A stretch of DNA of 64,000 nucleotides from Lunularia cruciata (Eukaryota; Streptophyta; Marchantiopsida; Lunulariales; Lunulariaceae). A program made the position numbers and the translations under genes. This document shows, piece by piece, positions 23,693-35,800 of this stretch (positions are counted from its first letter, which is position 1; every line of letters starts with the position of its first letter). The stretch is taken from NCBI GenBank assembly GCA_948567375.1, contig OX419756.1:35912333-35976332 (forward strand). Reading direction: 5' to 3'. Below the pieces are notes generated by a model. The model was not told the origin of the DNA. It did not search any database and was given only the letters and a program-made list of their open reading frames with translations.

Positions 23693-23959
23693 TATATTTT
23701 AGACAGCGTGTGTCTATTGCTCTACAAAGTGCAATGGTTGGTGCAATCCATATGAGAGCAATCACATTAGGTGAAGTTTCTTCATATACTCCCGTTGTGT
23801 GTAGACTGTGTCTTAGGTGTGATAATGCAGATTTCTCCTAATGACTCTATTGGGGCTTAGCCCCATGTTACCTTTTTTTTTTTTTTTGTCTCTCCCTTGT
23901 GCGGCTTGATGAGGTCTTCCCATCCTTCGTTTTTCCTACGCGGTAGCCTTTTTCCTATA

Positions 23960-25892
23960 ACTCTTTAAGCTATCTCAACTGCTCTGTACTGGTACTAGTA
24001 CACCAACCCTTTCGTCTTTCATACCCCTAAACTCGTTCCGTGCGAAAATGTCGCTTCACTTGCAGTAAGGCACGGATGAAAGTGAATCTTTGCGTGAGCT
24101 TCTTCACAGTACACTACGGTAATCGTTTCGTGTGGATGTCAAATGTCGGCAGGAAGTGAGTCCAAGGCCGGTCAGTGTAGCTGGCACCTGCCTACGCGAC
24201 AAACCATGATTTCAGTCAAGTACTTAGTGTAAGTTACGTGGTCAGTATCCATTTCTGAGAATGACACCTGCGGCTCTTTAGCTTTCCTGTTTCTTAACTG
24301 ACGTTATATACCGGATTCCACCAGAATGGCACGAACACTTGGATACAACAGACTTGGTGCTGACAAGTCACTTTTGTACCGGGTAGCCGAATACCGGCGT
24401 GGATGAAGGGGGCCTTTCCGGGGACTAGAGGGCTGGGGAACTGTGCAGGTAAACGAGGCGCCTCTACGGGGAGTTGGAGATTCAAGGCGGGCCGAAAGGA
24501 GGCAAGACGCGTAAGCTACAATTCGGGAAAGCACGGCGGGTGATGGAGATAAGTAGGTCTCCACGCTGGCAGAACTGTATGCCACGTGAGATGATGCACA
24601 AAGACGCCCGCGTATATACAGACGGAGACTGGTCACGGCCGGTAGTCCTGTAGCGTCTTGCTGTCCGAGGCGCGCCTAGAAGCGGAAGAACGATGAACCA
24701 AGAGCGGGTGAAGTGAGACGCCGAAGGGCTGTGGAAGCCATTTATCCGCAGAGCCTTGGGAGCTGGATGTGAGCAAGAAAAAGCTGAGATCGGATCGCTG
24801 GCGCATGGCGATTGTATTGGTGAGTGCATGAGACGTTTGCTTGCTGTGATTGAGTAGGAATTAAGTAAAAATCGAGATTGTTTGAAGCAGTCAGTCTGTC
24901 AGGCAATCAACCAATTAATCAATTTTGACAGAGACGAGATCCATCCATGTATATAATAGCAGCCTCGAAACGGGATGATATCGGTATTTTTCTTACAGAT
25001 CGGGGAAGTGTGGTTACAATAATAATGTCAGGGGGTTGAGGTTGCATCTATGCTAATTTTTGTTGCGGTGGACATTGCTGCCTGGGGCTAGATGTGTGAG
25101 TTTCTGTCTCTACGTTGGGCTGATGGTGCGACTTCACGCAAAAAGAAGAGAACATGTTCGTTCGTGGTCGTGTTCTTAGTCTTGTTGCTGCAAATTTAAG
25201 TGCCTTGAAAGAGAGGAGTGGTTTCTGTAGTGGTTTCTGAGCAATACGTAACCAAATTATGAAGCTATTTCAGTTGGTCCAAAATTGTTTTCCAAACATG
25301 CCGTTGCTGACAGCCTTCGTTTCCGGGACAGGTTATGAGCTCCAGAAAGAAGTCAGTAACCTTAGATATTGCGCAATTAGAATTTTTTGCACGAACATGG
25401 CATAGCTGACATCCTTACTAGGCGCGCGAATTTGGATGAATTAGGAGCTAGCGATCTCTTTCCTGATCAGGGCTGAAGGTAATGACGACCGTTGATGGCT
25501 GATTCAGTGATATTTGGTGATTGATTCAGGAAGTATAAGCTCAATCATGGGAGGTGGAATTCTGCGCACCAGCAGAGAGTTTTAACGCTGCAAGAAGAGT
25601 TTTTTTGACGGAGAGAAACCCGGATGATGGTAATAAAGCTAAATCTGCACATCTGGTGAAGGAGCTCAATCTGCACAAGATTACTAAGAGCAACACCGTG
25701 GGACGTTTGAGAGAAGAAGGTCTAGTTGCTATGATGCAGCTGTATTGATCGATTTAGATTATACAACAAATACATGTTTATTCGAGAAGTGTAGTTGTTC
25801 CTGCAGATTGACATCTGTGTCAATTCGCTGCCGTTCCAAGGGATTCCGGGTATTGAATAAAGAGGGAACTCGAAATCCCGTTTAGCAGCAAA
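23960..25892 (+). promoter_or_regulatory. Upstream region of the CRAL-TRIO gene, with a GC-rich segment
   Basis: Base composition changes sharply just after the LINE ends. About 24380-24830 is GC- and CpG-rich and shows only chance frames on both strands. This fits the promoter or 5' untranslated region of the gene starting at 25893, possibly with a 5' UTR intron. No TATA box or transcript start could be fixed. Confidence 0.4.
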
Positions 25893-28800
25893 ATGGCAAC
25901 ACCAACAGATGCTCAAATCTGCGGAGGTGACGATACTTCCCCCAACGGAAGCATACGAAGTTCTGAAATGAGTACATCGCCGAGAATGGCCAGTTCGCCG
26001 ACAGATAGAGACGACCACGATTTGGAGTCGTCTCTCGAGTGGGATCACGCGCAACAGAGGTCGTTCACAGAGAAAAGACGATTATCACATTTCGCAAAGG
26101 ATCGCAACCTGAGTCTAAAAATCACTACTCCTTCTCCCTCACTTTCAGACTACGAGTCCGAGAGTGAACTCACACCTGGTGGCACTCCGACATCCGATTC
26201 CAAACGTTGGAAGTCTTTCAAGATTGGGTCGTTATTCAGTCGATTTCAGCGACAACACACCATGCCCAATCGAGCTAGGACCCCCGACTCGCCAAGTTTT
26301 GCCTCACCAGGGTCTGCTAGGTCAGGTTCGTTTCTCGGGATACAAGCCGTTGTCGAGGCTAATCTGGATCTGATTACTCTCAGACCCATCAATTCTTTCT
26401 CTTGGGTCTGTCCAGTTGCATTTCGGGAAATTTGTTCTAAGTCCTTAACTCAGGTTCACCGTAGAATATTCTCGTATTCAAGCTGAAAGGGTTTTAAGTA
26501 TTAAAGGATTACGTCCCCACCTGCTCGTGCAGAATTTAGCAGACCACATGAAGACATCTTTGCTGCGCGGGAGAGTAGGTCCTTCATGGTGCCATATGAC
26601 TCGGTCGATTCTGATTTACAAGTGGCATCACCTAAGAAGATTATTTCGATCAGAGGCCTGATCAAGGTTTGCGGCCGAGATTCTTGCGGGCGACCCATAG
26701 GTTAGCGAAAGTTAGGTTGAAGATACTGCACGTTGGTTGAAATACGTGAAGTAGTGAGTTGAAGCTGATAAATATTTGTACTGTTTGTGCGCTGGAAAGA
26801 GGTTAATTTGTATTGGTTGTTCTGCAGTCGTCATTGATACAAGTTATTGTCCACCTGCATACATGAGATTTGCAGCCCTGGGGCACATTCGAGGTATGCC
26901 ATCTAAGTTGAATGGAAACGATTTTGGTTTGACTGTTTATCACTATGCAGTCAAACGTCGTTCTGACTTGACTGTAATTTGCAGAAAAAATGGAACCAAT
27001 TGTGGAGGCTGGAGAATATAACTTGGTTTTCGTGATGTCGCCTAATCCAAGTAAAGGAACTGCTCATAAAGAGGTACTAATTGGTTATGTCAGCTTGCTT
27101 CTCCTAGTATATTCAGTACTTGGTTAAGGGGTTCAGATTCTGGACAATCTCCCTTCTCCAGAATGCTTAGTTACGTGTTTGAGGATTTGAGCTGCTCGTT
27201 TAAATTCCTCCGGGGTGGACGCTTGCTGGCGCTCTCTTTACCCTGGAAAGTGTCCCGATGGATCACTTATAGTTGGAAGGTCTGTTGTCAATGTGCAGGT
27301 CCCAACGATGTGGTGCTTGGATGTTTACCGCAAGCTACCGTACGCCTATAAGAAAAATGTGCAACGCGTTGTCTTCATACATCCCACTTTTTTTGTAAAT
27401 GTATGTTATAGCTTTCTCCTCACCTTTTGATTGTGAAGTGAGTGACCGTCATCTATTTATCTAGAGCGCAAAGCTCACACTCGAATTTATCCTTACGTTT
27501 GAGTGAATGAAAACGGTTCAGACTTCATTGATTTGTAAGCACTGTTTTATTCTCTATCGTTAACTTTAAATGCCGATGTATCGTACCCGATGCATGAGAA
27601 GGGAGTCCGCTGCTTTTGCCTCAATTAAAGAGTACCCTGATTGTGACTCTGTGGTCTGTTACCCTGAAGGAAAAGAACTAGTATTCCTGACACTTGAATC
27701 ATCGTAGAACCTGGTTATGTGTTTGTAGCAGTTGGGCAATCCGTTCAAAATACATATTCTTGATAACAACTGAAACAACCGAAGCGCTCACCATTCACGT
27801 GTTGATTTCGTAGTTTCCACAAGTTCATACGTGATTTTTGTGTTCCTCCACCTAAAACTCTCCAATGCTGCAATTCTCGTTTCTGACATCGGCCTTGAGG
27901 ACATTCTTTATGTTGGAATTGGTTTAGACCTTGGAGGATAAGCAGGCAATGTTAGAATTAGCGGTGTGAGTTTTGAAACTGAACTTGCGACATGGACTGA
28001 CGTGGACGTGCATGTGGTTCGCACTTGCAGCTAGTTTTGAACATCCTCCGACCGTTCATGAGCGGAAAGGCTCATGAGAAGATAGTAAGAGTTCATCAAT
28101 TGGTAAGAGTGCACACCTATCTCACATGACGAATCAAAGTCTGTCCCTAAGAAGAAATTATCTCATGTAAAGACGTTTGAGCTTTTGAACAGAAACTCGG
28201 TACGAGGGGTACTGGCATTCAGTTAATTCGCCACTGCGTTAGGCACTGACGAAGTCGTTTGTGCTTTCGTGGAGGCTTACTATACCGCCTTTCTGCTTCC
28301 TTCAGTGTTTAGTGTTTTAGGACTCATGCGTTCATGGTGCATGCTGCACTCATCCCTCATATCCAGTCCTCTCACGCTTCGCTCCGAGCCAGCCAAGACA
28401 CCATCGACTCCTTTCCCACTTTGGTCCACTCCTCAACGTCTTCAACTAACGCTTTGTAAATTATTCTTAGCTCGATGTTCTGTCTGTTTCAGGGTTCCTA
28501 CCCGACTTCCTACTTCAGATATTTAATCGGTCGCGTCTTGCTTGTGGTTACATGATGTATACTGAGTTCTCTGCATGTGTTGCTCATGAGATGTTTCAAT
28601 TATATTTTTACTTCGACTGACCTTTGTATTGTTAGATTCACTTGATCTGGATTTCCTGAGTTGGTGTTCATTTCGATTTGCACACATCATGCTTATATTT
28701 CATCTGCACTTCATATGCACTTCATGGGTTCTGGATCTCCCGTTCATCGACCGGCTTCTGCTCTCATTTTCCATATGTAAAGACGTTTGATTTCGTGCAA

Positions 28801-29090
28801 TAGTTCGGAAGTCAAATCACTTGAGATTTGGAGAGGAAGCTTCTGTAGAATTCAACGAGATATACTGCGATCAAACTAGGCTGTTTCTACCCATATTAAT
28901 TGACTGTTAAAACATCTCAGGGATAAATTTCTAAAGCTAGTTGCCTTTTTCGTGGGTTGTGCAGTCTGATCTTGAAAAAGCCAGCGACGGCGATATAACT
29001 TTGGATAAGCTGTACCTTGCATCACATGTATATTTGCATGACAAATCGCTAGCAGCAGCGGAGAACCCCGAGGATTATGCGTATGAGTGA
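25893..29090 (+). CDS. Protein with a divergent CRAL-TRIO (SEC14-like) domain
   Basis: This is a multi-exon gene. Exons with consistent phases and GT/AG borders are 25893-26325, 26533-26700, 26828-26893, 26985-27073, 27299-27400 and 28031-28102. A likely last exon is 28965-29090, ending in TGA. The first about 150 residues are Ser/Thr/Pro-rich and probably disordered. Exons 2-6 (residues about 175-310) follow the divergent CRAL-TRIO domain seen in p50RhoGAP/BCH proteins: CGRDSCGRPIVVIDT, then VEAGEYNLVFVMSP, AYKKNVQRVVFIHPTFFV and LVLNILRPFMSGKAHEKIV. These domains bind lipids or small GTPases. I see no RhoGAP or macro domain. The part between 28102 and 28965 is unsettled. A piece at 28493-28546 (FLPDFLLQIFNRSR) may be an exon, possibly joined through a 7-base exon at 28193-28199, but its 3' phase does not fit the last exon. 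Confidence 0.7.
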
Positions 29091-30590
29091 ACTAGGCAAA
29101 ATCCCTCTTCAAATTATGCTAACGCTTTGTATAGAGAATCCTTCCTTCATCAAGTGGTTTCGAGTGTATATTACCTACAGAACACAGTCACTTTACTCTT
29201 CTCAAAAAAATTCACAAACCTTTCAATCGTTGCTTGTTCCATATCGAAATGAATTATTCCACGAAGAAGCTTCAACGTTGAGATCATCAGGTCACGTCAG
29301 GTCAGGTTGCGTTTTAGCTGGTAATGAAATTCAGTTCCATAGCGGTGTGAAGCTCGATCACAATATACTATTCATTAGTTCTATTATCTACGATTAATCC
29401 TTGTTCACGTCTCTGAACGGTGTAACAGCTTCTCAGTTGCCTTACTCTACAGTAGTTCAGAAGCTTGTACTGTCGAAGCCACCCTGAAAGATCTGTGCAT
29501 ATTAACTGAAATCAAAATTGAGTTTGTTTCAAGATTTTTCTCTTATTGGGTTGGATTACGTAGACTTCTACTACCGTAGTAGACTATAGAGTGTAAATTT
29601 TCAGGTTTAGAAGTTATGGCCGCCGTCCCCCCTCGTGTTTAGTTTTGCACCCACTACCAGGTTCTCCCTGACCACGGGTTGGTCTCTCTGTTTTATGGGA
29701 ACCCAGTTTAGGTCATCTATCTTTTCGAATCAATGCAGTAGAATGAACTATGTGCAATCTACACAGGTTTACAAGGTCGTAGAGTTCTTGCTACGTCTCA
29801 AACCTTCTCCATTATGACTGGACAAGTACGTCACAGGACAAGTTCAAGTCCCGGACTTTATAACGATTGACAGAGGAGCAGGTTTCCGATCTGAAAGATA
29901 ATATACAGCACAATCGTGTAGGGCCTTTTCACGGGCTCTGCTTCTCTTACTGATTGTCGCAGCACCCATTGGTTTGGTCCAGGCATCGAATTATGAATCA
30001 TGTTCTGATCTGAAGAGTCGGTGAGAAAATTCTCAACCTATGTGGTCTTCTTCCCGCTACCCCGTCGTTCTCAAGGCCCACTAAGGAGAAGTTTTATACA
30101 TATGTGATCGCTGATTTGAGCATCTTTCCATCCACTGATTCGAAATCCAGCCACGAATAAGCAATTTGTGAAGCAAGGCCGCGGGGTCGAAATCAAGATA
30201 ACAGTGACCGAAGATTGAAATTCTTTTGCTATCAGGCAAAGGTATCTGATCCAACACCTTCAGGGCCCTGAAACTTCGCCGAGGATAATTAAACGGTTGT
30301 GTCCTTTCCCCTGAGAGCGGCCCCTAGTAGTTCATTGTGCTTAGAGGCATATCAACCTTGTAAAGTGCATGAGTTGATTGAGAGTCAACTGCATCCGCAT
30401 GGATCTGAACGACCGAACGGTAAGCCAATTCTTAGAGTGCCCTGGATTAGTTGCCAGGATGCCAGGACTTGCGTAAGAAACTTTTGAAATTTTTGATTGT
30501 AGCTTCATGTGTATGGAATATATATGGACTGAGAAATCAGCGATTATCGCGCTGCCGGTTAACAATCAACCAATTTTGTCATCATCCAAG
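29091..30590. other. Intergenic region between the two plus-strand genes
   Basis: This holds the 3' flank of the CRAL-TRIO gene and the promoter side of the next gene. Frames found here (for example 29077-29397) are short and have no recognisable motifs. Confidence 0.5.
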
Positions 30591-31867
30591 ATGGTGGACA
30601 TCGTAGAGAAGAAACGGGGTCCATCACCGCCGAAAGGTCCGGCAATTGGCAGAGGATCCCCAGGAGGTGGGATCGGAATCGACGAAGTATCTGCAAATCG
30701 AATATGGAAAGAACATTGTTCTAAGGTGGAGGCTATGATCACGATGCCTGGCGACTTCCAATTCAACCCTATAACTAGTAAAGATTCTTTCCTCAAGGGT
30801 GAATACTCACTAGGATATTAGTACCGCTGTGCCCGGTTCCTCGGAGAGCCTTTCGTGACATATATGTGTGAGATACCTAGTCCGGCAAGAACCCCAAAGA
30901 GTAAGACGTGGTGGTTGTTTTCGTCTGCAGTGTATGCAATCACTGAGAAACCGACGAATTTTATCGCTTCCACCATAGGTAAACTCTTTGAACCCTATTG
31001 AGTCTCACCTGGCAATTCACGTTGTAACTCGGATTACGCATATGTTAAGAGTGAGTTTTTCCTAGGACGCCCTGAAATTCATCAATTGCCCTGTTGACAG
31101 CCGGATTTAGGGGGCTCACATCAGTGTAGGCTTCACCATGTCTTTCTCCGGGTACTTATTTCTGTCTTTAGGGTTGTTAACCTCTTCTGAACAGTGGATA
31201 AACCTCTTTCACATCTGTAGTAGCAACGATAAACGTTCTCCCCGATTTTCTGTCTCATCGTGAAATTCCAGTTTGAAAATCCAGTATCGAAGGATGAGTA
31301 TACTCAAGCTCAAGGATATGTGGAGCGCTACTCGATGATAAAAGCAGCGCAGATGACACCTCCAGAAAAATATGACCTTCCGCAGACAACGTCTCAAGAT
31401 TATGGCTGGGAAGCCCTTGCGTTGGTTTGCCCTGATTGGCCTATCACCTACTTTTAATGTCTCCTTGCTGTCTGTCGTGCTCTACTTTGTTGCCTAATCT
31501 GTTTCATCGAGAGTTTCTCGTCTTCGTTTATTTGTAGCTCTAACGTCATAACATGAAGATAGCCGGAGAAAGCTGTTTCTATCTGTCTTACAGTACAGGA
31601 TGTAGTTGAGTTCCAACAGCAAGGCACTAAGAGGACTCGATGTTGTGTTGCGGGTTCCTGAATCAGATGCCGAAAAATCCACTGTTCAATTACAACAACA
31701 ACTCCTGCGAAATAACTCAATATGCTGCCAACTACTTCTCCCTGATGCATGTGACGCCTTTCACTAAAAAGAAGCCCGTTGCTGATCTCCTGAGAAGCTT
31801 GAAGGCGCCACCTCTGAAAGCAGCAGCAGCTGATGCCGCGAAACAAACTCCTGCTCCTCCCTCGTAG
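30591..31867 (+). CDS. CFAP144: FAM183/CFAP144-like axonemal (ciliary) protein
   Basis: Four exons, 30591-30777, 30931-30978, 31285-31424 and 31667-31867, join in phase into 191 codons plus stop. All introns are GT...AG. Landmarks follow the FAM183/CFAP144 family in order: IWKEH near the N-terminus, FQFNPIT, EKPTNF, MIKAAQMTPPEKYDLPQTTSQDYGW, and FNYNNNSCEITQYAANYF. A Pro/Ala-rich tail follows. The human protein (about 134 residues) has NPLRK, RKPMSW, a PRKKY...GQEIGWD block and NDITLY at matching places. The family is a ciliary microtubule inner protein, so in a plant it should act in sperm flagella. Start ATG 30591 (MVDIVEKKRG) was chosen over an upstream in-frame ATG at 30507 because the family begins close to the WKEH block. 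The exon 3/4 junction is the least certain. Confidence 0.65.
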
Positions 31868-32830
31868 CCTCCCCCAACAGCTTCAGCTCCAGTCACCACA
31901 CCTTGATTAGCCAGAAAAAACGCACATATCAACGTCATGTGTACATAGGGCAAAAAACAGTGAAGCTTCGGGCACTCCGTTTTAATTTGCAGGATTCTCT
32001 GACCACGGGATATCATCTAAGAAATATGATATCAGTTGTACATTGCGCACAGATCAGGGAAGCTTCAGGCACTGGGTTTCGATGCTAGGCTTCTCTGAGT
32101 ATACATGTCATCTTAGAGACATGGTTTCTATTTATTCGGAACAATTCATCATTTGCCGTTCGGTTGCAACTCTTATATTACTGTCTTATTATGCTATGTA
32201 ACAGTGCATGTATATTCGTATTCCTGTGGGGGATGTTATTCCCAACAGAAGTAGTTTCCACTCCTCGTGAAGTCATATTTTGAGACAAATACCAGCCAAA
32301 TAGACAATAACTTTCTCATCCGGACATATTAGGTGTGAGCTCTCCCACATTAGTGCTGACCTACACGCCAAAGAAGCTGAATTGAAGTGATCATGGTGGG
32401 CATGATTTTATTCACCAAACTAGTTAGCAATTTATGAAGTCAAAATCGCACCAAGACAACTGCTCTCAAGATTAAGGAACATTGGTACAAAGTTCATCTG
32501 TTCCGCACATGTTCTATTGCCCGAGCAGAGTCCCAGGAATTAATTCTGGGTGGGATGAACGAAGCTCGTTTCTTGGGGTCTCGTCTTCGAAGGAGCTTCA
32601 TTTCTGGGAGACGTGAATTAATATTCTCGTCTCATACAGAAAGAAAACATGTAACAAAACTGGGGAATCCGCTGGCAGTAGCTTCAGCCGGAATCGCTGC
32701 CTCTTCTTCACTGCCCCTTCTGCAGTTTCGTAGTCACGCTCTACAATGGAAGTTTCACAGATCTTCTGCCGCTGAAAAGTTCATAGAATTGTTGAATGTT
32801 ACAGGAACTGGCCTCTCTCGAGGGGCTTGC
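31868..32830. other. Convergent intergenic region
   Basis: This is 963 bases between the stop codons of the ciliary gene (plus) and TRM4 (minus). It must hold both 3' untranslated regions. AT-rich parts near 32150-32230 could carry polyadenylation signals, but none was fixed. No further gene is seen. Confidence 0.5.
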
Positions 32831-35800
32831 CTACTCATTCACCACAGCTGGTGGTGAGATACTGTCTTCTTGTTTTTCTGCTGTTTCAGTTTCTGATTGC
32901 GTTTCCATTTGCTCAACTTGGGGAGTCGATTCCACTACAGCTCCTTGTTCGTCTGCAGTTTTCGAGTCTGGCTTGATATTGTCTACATTCTCAGCGGTAG
33001 GCTCTATTACTGCGTCTACTGCCGTCTTTGGTTGTTCGTCAACAAGTGAAAGCCTTTGGAGCATTTGCCCGGCCTCTGCTTTTGTGATGAGAAGACTGAC
33101 ATTGCTTCTTCCTCGCCAACATCCAACTGCAGTTGAGCGAGTCAGGTCTACTTCTCCATTTTCGTTCTCTGTGAAGTCCAGCACGGGATTAAGAATCTGA
33201 GATTGCACCTTATAACTAACAGAAGCTTAACCAAGCTAGTCAACTATTCACTCAGGAAAAGAAGTAAACTGAGTGCGAAAAGTACCCAGGAACAGCTGAT
33301 TATTCGCAACATACCAACAACCATTCTTTAGTCTCAACCACAAAGCATCTAACCAACTACAGAAAATCATAAAGTTCAAGCGAGTTAGGACTACGAACGA
33401 TCAGAGTGGAAATACGTACTCTCTGGAAGAACGACAACACAGCACCCTGGGAGGAGACTTTGAAGGGCATCAACAAACTCGCGTTGTTTAAACGCATGAA
33501 AAGGGACAGCCTTCCCACTCAGCAGAAGCTTAAAGTCCGCACTAGTTGTGTGTACTATTTGCTTGGTCATGTGTGGCAACATGACCGGGAGCCCCTCTGA
33601 GGCTATTCTGAAAGCACAAAGCGCGACAGTTTCTCTTGGTGCCTGTCTTTCCTGCGATCCAATTAAGTTCAAGGCGTAAGACACTACGTGTGCTTCATCT
33701 CAAAAGTACTTCACGAGAACGAATACTCTTGTCACCTAGATACCATCCGAAATCAGAACGAGAGACGTAACATCTGAGCCTGGAAATTCATACTTTGCTC
33801 GCATTCCAAACTAAACAAAGAGACAAAAATAAACCAAGAGCAAGTTCTGCTCGTTTGGACCCTTACAAATATTTTTAGGCCTGCCGAGGTTATTTTCAGG
33901 TGTTGTCCGGCCCGAAAATTGAGTTTGATAACATCGCTGGCTGAATTGGAAACATAGTAGATCCTCTTCAATCGAGAGGTATCTTCACTTCGTGTCACAA
34001 GGTGACCTCGCAAAGGGAAAGTAACTTTGATTCCGTAGTAGGAAATGAGGCTCTGGATGACCTGTTCATCCTCCAAAAAGAGAACAGGATCCACCCCTTT
34101 CCATCTACCCTGTTGCTGCAGCTTCTTTTCACCATTTTCTTCAGATACTTTGCTCTCAGACCCATTCAGCGCTTGGGCTTCATCCGCCAGGTGCTCCTCA
34201 TTCTGGTCCAGGCTACTGACAGCCTGCGCAGCTGCTTCACCTTCACGTACACTTTCAAGCTGCTTTTCAGTTGGATCTACTGGTGTAGAAGCAGAAACAG
34301 CAACAGAAGAATTGGCATCAACCATTTCTGTGTCATGCACTGAATCTGGAGAGGAGCTATGTACTGGAACGTGTTGGACATTGTCAGCTTGACCATCCGA
34401 CTGTCCTGCCGACTGCTTCAACTTTTGACGCTTGTCAATCTTCTGCTCTTTCGGGTGAACTGCACGGAGAAATGTAACGCATCAATGAAATGAGGTCCTC
34501 CATGATCCGCGGACGCAGTGATCAAAGGATCAAAATCCGATTTTTCACAGTGGAAGTTTCTAAGTTAAGTTCCGATTAGTTCTTAAAGAAAAGGAAGAGC
34601 TCTGAAGAAGGCTGTGATCAGAGAAAAGAGAGGAAGGACGAAATAGCTATCACCATATAGTTTCTGTGCGGATGTGATAGGGCATGCACAAAACATATTT
34701 CGGAGAACAAAGGAACAATAGGTAGTCAGTCCGTTATCGCCGTGACAGTAACATCGCTGGAAACAGCATGAAGGGAAAACATGGATGTCTCAAAGAGAGG
34801 TGCTGAAAGATACCCTTGAATGGAGCAACTTTCCGAAAAACTGCGATGAAAAATCCACCACTGTTCTGGTCGTGTGGAAGAATACGCATGCATCGCTCTA
34901 GTGGAAGGCTTGCCACTTCAGGTTCGGATGCAATTTCATCTTCGACTTCTACTTCTTCGAGTTCATCCTCCTTCCCTTTACCTTCATTTACATCTTCTCC
35001 AGTTGCACCTTCGATTACCTCTCCCACAGCTGGGTCCGTGCCATAAATAATGCTCCGTGACTCCCCTTCCTGGTCCCAGCCTTTACCAGACGGGAACATA
35101 CTCGGAACTATTACTCCAGCACGATGACGGTCAACTTCAGAAGCTGAGCAAATCCATTTCCGCTTATCTCTGACCTGCAAGATGGGATAGCCATTAAAAA
35201 GAGGTTTGATAATTTATCCGGCCAGATCTCTACAACGCACGATTGTCAGCAAAGAGAAGATGCTAAGGAAACATACTCGGCACTGGAAAACTCAAAAGTA
35301 CTCGGAAGTAAAAACCCATCCTGTGGAGCTAATCGCGCTTGCTGTTTCTTAGATGAGGGATAAACCAAAACTTCAGACAACTACAGTTTGTGCATATTTG
35401 AAGTAGACCGCAGTGGATATAAGCACCATAAAGATAACTTGGGAACCTCGGCCATTCTCATAGTGCTGCGTCAAATGGACTTATTGAGAAGAACATTGAT
35501 TGCAGCTATCTTAAAAACCTACACTGGTAAATAGTAAGAATCATCACTTACCAGCCATGATCTTAAACCTGGCCTGCATTTCAGACCGGGAAGCTCATTT
35601 GATACGTCAAGAAGTTCCAAGCTACCACCAGCCTGACGCAACATCTATAGGTTCAAACGTAAAAGCTTCCATAAGACGCTAGTTACGGATGCCACCACGG
35701 CTATTTGAGACTTGATTCCCGGAAAATACTTAAGAATGGATGTCAAGGAATAGATCAATTCAATGTCAATTAACTGACGCACCTCGCCCACCACAGCTTC

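Larger units (their letters stand above)
20309..23954 (+). mobile_element. LINE with restriction-like endonuclease, right copy of the inverted pair
   Basis: Same family and layout as the left copy, reading left to right. It has a 5' part to 20616, a C2H2 finger frame (20617-20949), a middle region (21150-21690), RT (21694-22866), then a knuckle and endonuclease (22939-23692). A 3' tail contains a T-run at about 23871-23887 and ends near CCTACGCGGTAGCCTTTTTC. The protein differs from the left copy at roughly one residue in seven in the RT, by eye. It has several stops, for example between 21897 and 21910 in the RT and around 23202 before the endonuclease. Confidence 0.85.

Noticed and set aside
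24304-24829. Two overlapping minus-strand frames of 110-115 codons in the GC-rich segment
   Set aside because: High GC gives chance open frames. There are no motifs, and the frames overlap each other in different phases upstream of a real gene.
32555-33200. Plus-strand frames of 100-134 codons
   Set aside because: They are antisense to the TRM4 last exon and its flank. The Ser/Cys-rich text is the shadow of the acidic tail.
34002-34392. Plus-strand frames of 113-115 codons
   Set aside because: They are shadows of the long TRM4 exon 34459-33867.
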